12,810 bases of DNA, from positions 1 through 12,810 of the forward strand of contig JABDKS010000934.1 in the NCBI GenBank assembly GCA_013002105.1, read 5' to 3'. The stretch is from Pirellulaceae bacterium. GTDB taxonomy: Bacteria; Planctomycetota; Planctomycetia; Pirellulales; Pirellulaceae. Below the pieces are notes generated by a model, which worked only from the letters and a program-made list of their open reading frames with translations, was not told where the DNA came from and did not search any database. Both the position numbers and the translations under genes were made by a program. The number at the start of each line of letters is the position of its first letter. Positions within the stretch are counted from its first letter, which is position 1. Below are positions 6,886 to 12,810 of the stretch, piece by piece.

Positions 6886-7198
6886 CACATGACCTTTGGT
6901 ACTCGTGACCATGAGTGTTTTGATACCGGACCTCACTTTTTGAAAACCAAGTTTGTCATTCAGTTTGCTTTGTAATCGTTGCGAATTACGCTCGATATTG
7001 AGACGAATTTGTCATTGCGTCGGCGATCGATTCGTGGGCACTGGAGTATTTCAGAAAGTGTATTTGCGACCAAGCTCGGTCGACACAGCACTTAGTCCGC
7101 GGTTTGGCGTTGTAGTACAATGGGCTAGACGCTGATCGAAACGTTGCTGCCACGAGACGTCTAGATGCTCAGCGGTTGCCACTGAATCGATCCACGAA
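6886..7198. other. Intergenic region upstream of the chemoreceptor gene
   Basis: 313 bp with no supportable gene on either strand; reading frames here are short and without recognisable motifs. It holds the weak hairpin after the sulfatase. A TACAAT box at 7116-7121 could be a -10 element for the chemoreceptor gene, but no good -35 box lies 16-18 bp upstream, so it is not annotated as a promoter. Confidence 0.5.
6901..6922 (+). terminator. Candidate terminator hairpin after the sulfatase
   Basis: Fifteen bases after the sulfatase stop, ACTCGTG and CATGAGT fold back on each other (7 pairs including one G-U, or 6 with a 4-nt loop), directly followed by GTTTTG. The stem is short and AT-rich and the T tract is only four long, so it is a weak intrinsic terminator at best. 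Confidence 0.35.
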
Positions 7199-9304
7199 AT
7201 GCGTACGCAGACCTTTCGAGTGCCAGATAGAATGTCCATGTCGAGTGATCATTCGACGACCGAAACAGAACCGCTGTCCGCGATTGACTGGATCGTCCTG
7301 GCGGTCGTGGGGGTAACGCCACTGGCTTTCGGTTTCTTTGATGTTTTACCCAAAACGATCTGGGAGCATCATCCATTTCACGCCGTGGTCGAAGGACTCG
7401 GTTCGTTTGCCGCAGTGATCGTCGCGGCGGCGATGATCATGCTGATCCGTCAGGGCGATTTACCACGTGCGTACGGATGGGTGATCTGCGGCTTGATCGG
7501 CATGGGCATCCTGGATGGGTTCCATGCTGCGACTCATGCTGGTCCGGTATTCGTTTGGCTTCACAGCACCGCGACTTTTGTCGGCGGTCTGTTCTTCGCT
7601 TGTATTTGGCTGCCTGACAAAATCAACCGTCGGCTGGATGTGTTCGCGATCTCGATGGTAACACTCGCGGTAGCAACATCCTTTTGCGTCGTATCGATTG
7701 CGATGCCCGATTGGCTACCAGCGATGAAGGACCAAAACGGATTTTCGTTTACGGCCAAGGCATTAAACGTTGGCGGCGGCATTGGTTTTTTGGCGGCGGC
7801 GAGCCACTTTGTGCTGCGGCAGGAAAAAACTCGCGACAGCTTGTTATTCGCCAATCTCAGCGTCCTGTTCGGCGTGGCAGGAATTATTTTTGAACAATCG
7901 GTTCTATGGGATAGCAACTGGTGGCTTTGGCATGTTTTGCGATTAGCCGCCTATACAGTGGTACTCTACTTTTTTATGGCGATCTATTACGGGACATTGC
8001 TGAATCTACACCAGACACACAGCAGTCTTGCGCAAAAGATCGCCGAAGTTTCGCAACGTGAATCGGAAACACAGAGTGCGCGCGACCAACTCGAAACCAT
8101 TTTGAACTCAACCGCGGACGCGATCCTGTCGATCGACTCAGCCGGCAAAATCCGCTTGTTTAGTGTTCGTGCCGAACAACTTTTTGGTTACCGTCGGGAT
8201 CAAGTAATCGGAGAGGGAGTCGCGATGCTATTTACACCGTCGTCCCGCAAACGGCATGAGCAACTCTTGGCGCGTTGTCGCGACGGCGATGCGACACCCC
8301 TGGGCAAAGAACATGAATTACAAGGCCAGCGAGCAGACGGCGATTCCTTTCCGGTAGCACTCCGCATTACCGAGATGCGGTACGGCGAACAGCGAATGTT
8401 CGTTGAATTGGTTCAAGATGCGACGACTCGCAAGCAGATCGATGTAGAACGTACACGACTGTTTGACGCGGTTCGAGATACCGTCAACCACCTGACATCC
8501 GCAAGTGCGGAGATTGCAGCGACAATGTCTTCGCAAAGCGATGGCGCAGAACGTCAGGCATCAGAAGTAACCGACGCGATGTCTGCCGTGGAACAGGCCG
8601 CACGTACGGCGATCCAATCCGCAAAACTTGCCAACGATGTAGCTGAAACCGCGCGGCGAGCTGACGATGTGGGTCAATCGGGACGAAGTGCTATCGAACA
8701 AACCCGCGGCGCAATGGACACCATTCAAGAACACGTCGAATCCACGGCCGAGAATATCTTGACGCTAGCCGAACGCGCTCAGGCGATCGGAGAAATCATC
8801 GTTGCGGTGAACGATATCGCCGAACAAACCAATGTGTTGGCCTTGAACGCGGCCGTGGAAGCCAGTCGCGCGGGTGATGCCGGAAAGGGATTTTCGGTCG
8901 TGGCAGCCGAGGTAAAGTCGCTAGCGCTGCAGGCGAAGAATGCGACGCAGCAAATACGAACCATTCTCCTGGAGATTCAAGACGCCACGACCAAGGCGGT
9001 GTTATCGACAGAACAAGGTACGATATCGGTCGGGGATGCAAGTAGCGTCGTCATCAACGCAAAGACGACCATCGAAGAGTTGGCCAACATGGTCGGAGAG
9101 GCCGCCAGCGTCGCCTCGAAAATCGTGTCGGCGTCCAGTCAGCAATCCGCCAGCATGCATCAAGTGACCGACTCGATGAACGAAATCGATCAAACAGCCA
9201 AACAGACTCTCGCGGCAACCAGGCAGACCGTGTTGGCAGCAGATGACTTGGCATCCCTCGGTCAACGACTCAAACAGCTGATCGAAAGCGACGCGGCGGG
9301 GTGA
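7199..9304 (+). CDS. Methyl-accepting chemotaxis-type protein with MASE3-like membrane sensor and PAS domain
   Basis: A 701-residue membrane signalling protein. Residues about 28-268 hold around eight hydrophobic segments (near 30-50, 66-84, 92-106, 116-136, 149-170, 190-206, 216-234, 246-268) in place of a periplasmic ligand domain. The GILDGFHAATHAGP region resembles MASE3-type membrane sensors. A PAS domain follows at about 293-412 (LETILNSTADAILSIDSAG, then LFGYRRDQVIGE and PVALRITEM). Residues about 430-700 are the long coiled-coil MCP domain, with the conserved hairpin tip EQTNVLALNAAVEASRAG (542-559) and then GKGFSVVAAEVKSLA. No HAMP domain is visible and the C-terminus has no CheR-tethering pentapeptide. 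It should bind CheW/CheA at the tip and modulate chemotaxis or a chemosensory pathway; ligand unknown. ATGs at 7232 and 7238 are alternative starts; no ribosome binding site settles it. No che genes are nearby. The MCP call is firm, the MASE3 label tentative. Confidence 0.9.
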   Translation: MRTQTFRVPDRMSMSSDHSTTETEPLSAIDWIVLAVVGVTPLAFGFFDVLPKTIWEHHPFHAVVEGLGSFAAVIVAAAMIMLIRQGDLPRAYGWVICGLIGMGILDGFHAATHAGPVFVWLHSTATFVGGLFFACIWLPDKINRRLDVFAISMVTLAVATSFCVVSIAMPDWLPAMKDQNGFSFTAKALNVGGGIGFLAAASHFVLRQEKTRDSLLFANLSVLFGVAGIIFEQSVLWDSNWWLWHVLRLAAYTVVLYFFMAIYYGTLLNLHQTHSSLAQKIAEVSQRESETQSARDQLETILNSTADAILSIDSAGKIRLFSVRAEQLFGYRRDQVIGEGVAMLFTPSSRKRHEQLLARCRDGDATPLGKEHELQGQRADGDSFPVALRITEMRYGEQRMFVELVQDATTRKQIDVERTRLFDAVRDTVNHLTSASAEIAATMSSQSDGAERQASEVTDAMSAVEQAARTAIQSAKLANDVAETARRADDVGQSGRSAIEQTRGAMDTIQEHVESTAENILTLAERAQAIGEIIVAVNDIAEQTNVLALNAAVEASRAGDAGKGFSVVAAEVKSLALQAKNATQQIRTILLEIQDATTKAVLSTEQGTISVGDASSVVINAKTTIEELANMVGEAASVASKIVSASSQQSASMHQVTDSMNEIDQTAKQTLAATRQTVLAADDLASLGQRLKQLIESDAAG

Positions 9305-9435
9305 TGGCTTGTCTCAACGTGTGTTGATTCAGCGTTCGTTGATCGCGCCCGATTCCTCGAGTAGATTTGCTTCGGAGAACGCCGTCGAACCGGTTGGGTG
9401 ATCAATAAAACGCGGTCGACTCATCTCAACAAGGC

Positions 9436-9442
9436 GGGAGGG
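9436..9442 (+). promoter_or_regulatory. Possible ribosome binding site (GGGAGGG) for the small membrane protein
   Basis: GGGAGGG lies 8 nt before the TTG at 9451-9453 and is the main argument for that start. The competing in-frame GTG at 9511 has no such site in front of it. Confidence 0.4.
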
Positions 9443-9450
9443 CGACCGGC

Positions 9451-9897
9451 TTGCATTCGTCGCTTTTTAACCCGAGACACCACAGAGCATCACGGGCCTC
9501 TACCAATTTTGTGAATAATCCAACCCACAATCCCTTTCGTCCGCCCGCCGCATTGGATCCGGGCAAGCAAGAGTCCAATGTCCTGTACATACTCGCTTGC
9601 CTAGTGTGGGTTGGTCTGACGATCAAGATCGTCGCTATTCGTCCGGTCTTTTCGGCGATGTTCGAGGACTTCGGAATTCAAATGCCCGGGCTGACTCTCT
9701 GGCTGCTGGATCCGGCGATGATCGTCTACTTCGTCGTCGTAACCGGCGGCGTGATCCTATCCGGTTGGATCACAAGGTCGAGTCAAACGCGACGACGAAT
9801 TGGTTGGCATGCATTGGTCCTCGCATTGCTGACATTCGTTGTTTTCGTGATCGGACTCGGATTGCCACTAATTCGGACGATCGAGGCACTCTCCTGA
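9451..9897 (+). CDS. Small hypothetical membrane protein with three helices
   Basis: I do not recognise a family with confidence. The frame encodes 148 aa from TTG (with GGGAGGG upstream), or 128 aa from an in-frame GTG at 9511. The GTG start gives VNNPTHNPFRPPAAL, the short Asn/Pro-rich opening often seen on small planctomycete membrane proteins, so it is a serious alternative. Numbered from the TTG, three hydrophobic segments lie at about 44-61, 88-107 and 119-142, with basic RSSQTRRR (109-116) between the second and third. The phrase VFSAMFEDFGIQMPGLT (66-82) resembles a segment in GspF/PilC-type secretion proteins (P.F...F.DfG.eLP.lT), but the rest is too short to be one. It lies 146 bp after the chemoreceptor on the same strand and is followed by a strong hairpin, so it is probably its own small unit or the tail of the chemoreceptor transcript. 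Clear, regular membrane segments argue that it is real; function unknown. Confidence 0.65.
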   Translation: MHSSLFNPRHHRASRASTNFVNNPTHNPFRPPAALDPGKQESNVLYILACLVWVGLTIKIVAIRPVFSAMFEDFGIQMPGLTLWLLDPAMIVYFVVVTGGVILSGWITRSSQTRRRIGWHALVLALLTFVVFVIGLGLPLIRTIEALS

Positions 9898-10260
9898 CTC
9901 GGGATCGACTGCCGGCTGAAACGCCGCTGGTTGCGACGCCCAGCGATCGTCGCAACCCCTTGCTGGCGTTCACTTTGAGACGATTTAGGCGCCAGATTGA
10001 AATAATTCGGCTATTTCGGGCATCTATCTATCTAGAAACGTATTTGTATCCTTCAGTGTTTGCCCACCCGCACGGCTTATCGGTTGCTTTTTGCAGTCCG
10101 CTGGCCGATGCTCTATCCCACCCAATCCGAACTCCGGTGTCGCATCCAATCCGTGATGCCGACACGCGGCGCCCAGTCCGGCGCATTGCCACCGAAGAAC
10201 GAGCACATGCCGTCGCGACGGCACTCCATGTGCCATGGATCACCAACGAAAAAACTGATC
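9898..10260. other. Intergenic region upstream of the DUF1552 gene
   Basis: 363 bp without a supportable gene. It holds the hairpin at 9920-9970 and a short TCTA-repeat patch at 10023-10034. A TTGAAA at 9997-10002 has only a poor -10 match (CATCTA, 10021-10026) at 18 bp, so no promoter is called. An open frame from 10060 continues into the DUF1552 gene, but its translation is Arg/Pro-rich and unlike any protein start, so it is read as non-coding. Confidence 0.5.
9920..9970 (+). terminator. Strong two-part hairpin after the small membrane protein gene
   Basis: A perfect 10-bp stem, GGTTGCGACG (9929-9938) and CGTCGCAACC (9948-9957) around a 9-nt loop, is enclosed by AACGCC (9920-9925) and GGCGTT (9965-9970). 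It starts 23 bases after the stop codon at 9897. Position suggests transcription termination or 3'-end protection of the upstream message. No T run follows, so it is not a textbook intrinsic terminator. Confidence 0.45.
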
Positions 10261-11583
10261 ATGATCAACCGAAGAAATATGCTTCATTCCATGGCAGCCG
10301 GAGTCGGGGCTGTGTTTGGGCCCACCCTCTCGTGCGGGAACATTCAAGCTGCGGCAGCGGCAAAACCAGGTACTCCCAAACGGGTTATTTTCTTTCTGCA
10401 AAATCAGGGTTTCGACCCCGCCACCTGTGTTGCTCCTGGCCTTGACGAGAGCGTCTCGCTCGATGGCGTGACATTGCCCGAACCGATCAGTGGACTGGAG
10501 AGTGTCAAGGACAAGATCAATATCATCACTGGCTTGCACGGCCGTCACACCAGTCCATCGCACAGTGCTTACTTCGGCGCTTTGGGTGGCTACCGAGGAG
10601 GCATCGGAATTCCTCCAGGAGGTGCAACGATTGATCATGTGATCAGCGGGTTACTGCCCGAGACGATCCTGCCACATCTGCGGATCGGAATGGATGCACT
10701 TTCGAACATGCAATCGCGCCCGACGTTGGCCACACTTTCTGCTGCTGGACCGGGCAAGCCACTGTTCATGCATTCGAATCCGAATGACCTTTACCAAACG
10801 CTTTTTGGCTGCCTCGCCGCTGGAGATGTCAGACGGAAATTCGAAGCTAAGTCGAAAGTGTTCAATCGAATTGAACAACTGGCCAATCAAGGCGGCACAT
10901 CGCTTCCGGCAGAGGAGCGACGACGTTACGGAAGCTACACGGATGGATTCCGAGACGTCAACGGGCTGCGCGAGCGACTCGCTGACGTATCCGATCATTT
11001 GAAGGATTTTGTTCCACAGTACGATGACAGGTTCACCAATCCTGAGTTCGAAACAGATTGGCACGATGCGCTCTTGGACATCGGCATCGCGTCACTCAAA
11101 GCGGGCTTAACAAATGTTTTGACGATTGGTTCCGGACGCGGCGAGATTTTTGGCGCGTGGAAAGGTTTGGGGATTACTGAGGCGGGTCACAATCTTGGTC
11201 ACATGCCCCAACCGGACAACCCGATCTGGATCAAGATTCGGCAATACAACTGTCAGATGCTGGTCAAATTGATGCGGGAATTGGAATCCGTGCCCGAAGA
11301 CGCTGGCACGATGATGGATAACACGCTGATCGTCTACACCAGCAACAATGCCAACAAGCAACACACCGACGGATCCAGTTGGCCCTTTATCCTGTTAGGC
11401 AATTGCGGCGGTAGCATTCAAACCGGTCGGTACACGAAACTCGATGGCAAGCGTCCGATCAACGACCTCTACACGACCTTGCTGCATGCGATCGGTGCCC
11501 CACAAGATCGTTTCAACATGGACAACAACATCGCCGGGATGTACGAATCAAAAGTCGGTCCGATCGAAGAACTTTTGGCGTAG
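10261..11583 (+). CDS. DUF1552 domain protein, exported (twin-arginine-like leader)
   Basis: 440 residues from the ATG at 10261. The N-terminus [20 protein letters not shown] carries a twin arginine (4-5), then a small-residue hydrophobic stretch and AAAAA near 30-34, as in Tat-exported DUF1501/DUF1552 proteins. The body matches DUF1552 in order: [13 protein letters not shown] (41-53), [17 protein letters not shown] (86-102), GGATIDHVI (120-128), LYQTLFG (177-183), GHNLGH (309-314), then [18 protein letters not shown] (354-371), [11 protein letters not shown] (374-384), TGRY and the final [10 protein letters not shown] (403-412). The His-rich [11 protein letters not shown] segment and the overall plan recall the alkaline phosphatase/sulfatase fold seen in the related DUF1501 group, but no enzymatic activity is established for the family that I know of. 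Starts further upstream (frame open to 10060) are rejected because only this ATG gives a signal sequence. It is followed by a secreted cytochrome gene 170 bp away, the usual partner in planctomycetes, and both are probably co-transcribed. Confidence 0.9.
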   Translation: MINRRNMLHSMAAGVGAVFGPTLSCGNIQAAAAAKPGTPKRVIFFLQNQGFDPATCVAPGLDESVSLDGVTLPEPISGLESVKDKINIITGLHGRHTSPSHSAYFGALGGYRGGIGIPPGGATIDHVISGLLPETILPHLRIGMDALSNMQSRPTLATLSAAGPGKPLFMHSNPNDLYQTLFGCLAAGDVRRKFEAKSKVFNRIEQLANQGGTSLPAEERRRYGSYTDGFRDVNGLRERLADVSDHLKDFVPQYDDRFTNPEFETDWHDALLDIGIASLKAGLTNVLTIGSGRGEIFGAWKGLGITEAGHNLGHMPQPDNPIWIKIRQYNCQMLVKLMRELESVPEDAGTMMDNTLIVYTSNNANKQHTDGSSWPFILLGNCGGSIQTGRYTKLDGKRPINDLYTTLLHAIGAPQDRFNMDNNIAGMYESKVGPIEELLA

Positions 11584-11622
11584 GCGAAATTCATTTCATC
11601 TAACGGCCACGCATCAACTTAG

Positions 11623-11640
11623 GCCAGGACCCGTCCTGGC
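11623..11640. repeat. Perfect inverted repeat between DUF1552 and cytochrome genes
   Basis: GCCAGGAC and GTCCTGGC are exact 8-bp arms around CC, starting 39 bases after the DUF1552 stop. As RNA it would fold as about 7 pairs with a 4-nt loop. A weaker stem follows at 11684-11703 (GCCTC/GAGGC). No T tract follows either, so this could be an internal processing or partial termination site, or a protein-binding palindrome ahead of the cytochrome gene. Confidence 0.4.
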
Positions 11641-11753
11641 AACATTCCGAAACAAGGCCCGCAAATCGCCAGGAAGGGTATTGGCCTCTGGGAAAAACGA
11701 GGCGGTCCCCAAGTGGGAGCGTGATTTTGACGCTAGCTCTGACAACAAGCTGT

Positions 11754-12810
11754 ATGCCACGAATTTTTGCGATCTTCACGTTTTGTAGTTTCTTTGCAAC
11801 GTCGATCTCGGGCGTCTACGCAGAGAAACCGCCGACATTCGAGTCGCTGGTCCAACCGTTCTTGCAGACCTACTGTATCGATTGTCATGGACCCGACACG
11901 CAAGAAGGTGACATTGCACTTCATGACATCGAGGGCGTGACGGCTGATAATGCGGACCTCTTCAAGAGCGTTTGGGAACAAGTCGCGCTGAAGGAGATGC
12001 CGCCGGTGGACGCTGGTGAGTTGCCCGACTTGCTCGACCGACATCGCTTGTCCGAGTGGATCACCGCTGAATTGCAGCGGGCGACGAAGAACAAAGGTGG
12101 CTTCCAGACTCACCTGCTGCCGGCCAAGGGCAACCACGTCGATCATGATCTTTTGTTCGGTGCCATCCCCGATGGTCTCCAACCGACTTCCACGCCGGCT
12201 CGACTTTGGCGGATTCATCCGCAAGAACATCTCACTCGCTTGAGCGCGTTGATCAATCGCGAACCCCAGTTCGATCCAAAACGTCCCGGTTTGAGAACTC
12301 GGGGTGATGCCATTGGGCCTAACCAGGAAGGTGAAGTCAAGGTTTACTACGGTCTGGATCGAGTGATCGGTTGGGTGGGTGGAACTGCCGCGTACGCGGC
12401 TTCGATCACCGGTTTCCCGCCGGTGCTCAGCAGCGACGATCGCCACGGTCTGCGAAGCTATCCAGTTCTCTATAGCGTCAACGGAGCAGAGGCGACTCAG
12501 ATCTCTCGCAACGCCGAAACGATCTTGCGGTTCATGGCGCACGGACCGGACGCACAGCCGCATCAATTTGCGGACAAAGTGGCCGATATCGACGCGAAAT
12601 ACAAGCACGGCGATCTTCGCGGGCTGGCCGAAAGTCTGTTCTACGGTAAAGAGGTCAAGCGACCACTTACTCCCGTGTATGACCTGATGGAAGAACCGGG
12701 TGTAACGGACGAACGTTTGACATCAGCGATCGAATATCTGTACGAGGCGCTGACCTGTCGCCCTCCGACGCAAAGCGAAACGGACGTCTACCGGGGTATC
12801 GTCCAAGAGG
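11754..12810 (+). CDS. Secreted cytochrome c-type (PSCyt1/DUF1592-like) protein, N-terminal part (cut by window edge)
   Basis: 352 codons are open to the right edge. MPRIFAIFTFCSFFATSISGVYA forms a signal peptide with cleavage after residue 23. Right behind it FESLVQPFLQTYCIDCHGPD contains the heme-binding CxxCH (Cys41, Cys44, His45), and LKEMPP (79-84) supplies a methionine of the kind that serves as axial ligand in the Planctomycete PSCyt1 domain. The following LWRIHPQEHLTRLSALIN (151-168) is placed like the DUF1587 element of DUF1592-type proteins, and ALTCRPPTQSETDVY (332-346) recalls the R.PT..E motif of these families. The C-terminal domains are beyond the window, so the exact type is uncertain. 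It follows the DUF1552 gene on the same strand, a pairing repeated many times in planctomycete genomes. The role is presumably redox chemistry outside the cytoplasm; the substrate is unknown. A GTG at 11721 is a possible but worse start, as it would put extra residues ahead of a good signal peptide. Confidence 0.88.
   Translation, partial: MPRIFAIFTFCSFFATSISGVYAEKPPTFESLVQPFLQTYCIDCHGPDTQEGDIALHDIEGVTADNADLFKSVWEQVALKEMPPVDAGELPDLLDRHRLSEWITAELQRATKNKGGFQTHLLPAKGNHVDHDLLFGAIPDGLQPTSTPARLWRIHPQEHLTRLSALINREPQFDPKRPGLRTRGDAIGPNQEGEVKVYYGLDRVIGWVGGTAAYAASITGFPPVLSSDDRHGLRSYPVLYSVNGAEATQISRNAETILRFMAHGPDAQPHQFADKVADIDAKYKHGDLRGLAESLFYGKEVKRPLTPVYDLMEEPGVTDERLTSAIEYLYEALTCRPPTQSETDVYRGIVQE

Noticed and set aside
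7093..7121. Possible sigma-70 promoter before the chemoreceptor gene
   Set aside because: TACAAT is a fair -10 box, but the sequence 17 bp upstream (TAGTCC) is a poor -35 and there is no extended -10.
10060..10260. In-frame upstream extension of the DUF1552 gene
   Set aside because: It would put about 67 Arg/Pro-rich residues before a clear twin-arginine-like leader; the leader must be at the N-terminus to work.
9597..10445. Plus-strand open frame of 282 codons
   Set aside because: It overlaps the three-helix protein, the intergenic hairpin and the DUF1552 start in another frame. The product is Arg/Asp-rich and low in hydrophobic order, typical of a shadow frame in GC-rich DNA.
11733..12608. 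Minus-strand open frame of 291 codons
   Set aside because: It is antisense to the cytochrome gene, which has a signal peptide, CxxCH motif and family-like blocks. The antisense product has no recognisable domain and starts inside the opposite coding region.

Overview
The window reads like a piece of a marine or freshwater planctomycete chromosome of the Pirellulaceae/Rhodopirellula type. The reasons are a DUF1552 protein followed by a secreted CxxCH cytochrome of the Planctomycete PSCyt1 type, a secreted formylglycine-type sulfatase next to sugar-degrading enzymes, loose gene packing, and frequent GTG/TTG starts with weak or absent Shine-Dalgarno sites. This taxonomic reading is inference from gene content; there is no rRNA or other marker gene here.

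Left half (1-6885): a compact galactose/galactan block. On the minus strand, in transcription order, lie a XylR/AraC-type sugar-responsive regulator (GTG start at 5036), a galactokinase (galK), a secreted parallel beta-helix enzyme that matches GH110 alpha-1,3-galactosidases, and the N-terminus of a secreted GH97 glycoside hydrolase that runs off the left edge. A secreted sulfatase (TTG start at 5338) diverges on the plus strand. The roughly 300 bp between regulator and sulfatase hold a perfect 7+7 bp dyad, a good operator candidate. The simplest joint reading is that the sulfatase removes sulfate, GH110 and perhaps GH97 release alpha-linked galactose outside the cytoplasm, GalK phosphorylates the imported galactose, and the regulator senses the released sugar. 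Alpha-1,3-galactose plus sulfate fits a carrageenan-like sulfated galactan or a host-type alpha-Gal glycan; the substrate is not proven. No transporter or further Leloir enzyme is in the window.

Middle (7199-9897): a chemoreceptor-type protein with about eight membrane helices carrying several histidines (MASE3-like), a PAS domain and a methyl-accepting signalling domain, without a recognisable HAMP. It is followed by a small unidentified three-helix membrane protein and a strong hairpin.

Right end (10261-12810): a DUF1552 protein with a twin-arginine-like N-terminus, followed on the same strand by the first 352 codons of a secreted cytochrome c (CIDCH) protein that runs off the right edge. 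This is a common planctomycete pairing of unknown biochemical function.

No tRNA, rRNA, CRISPR array, insertion sequence or phage gene was seen.
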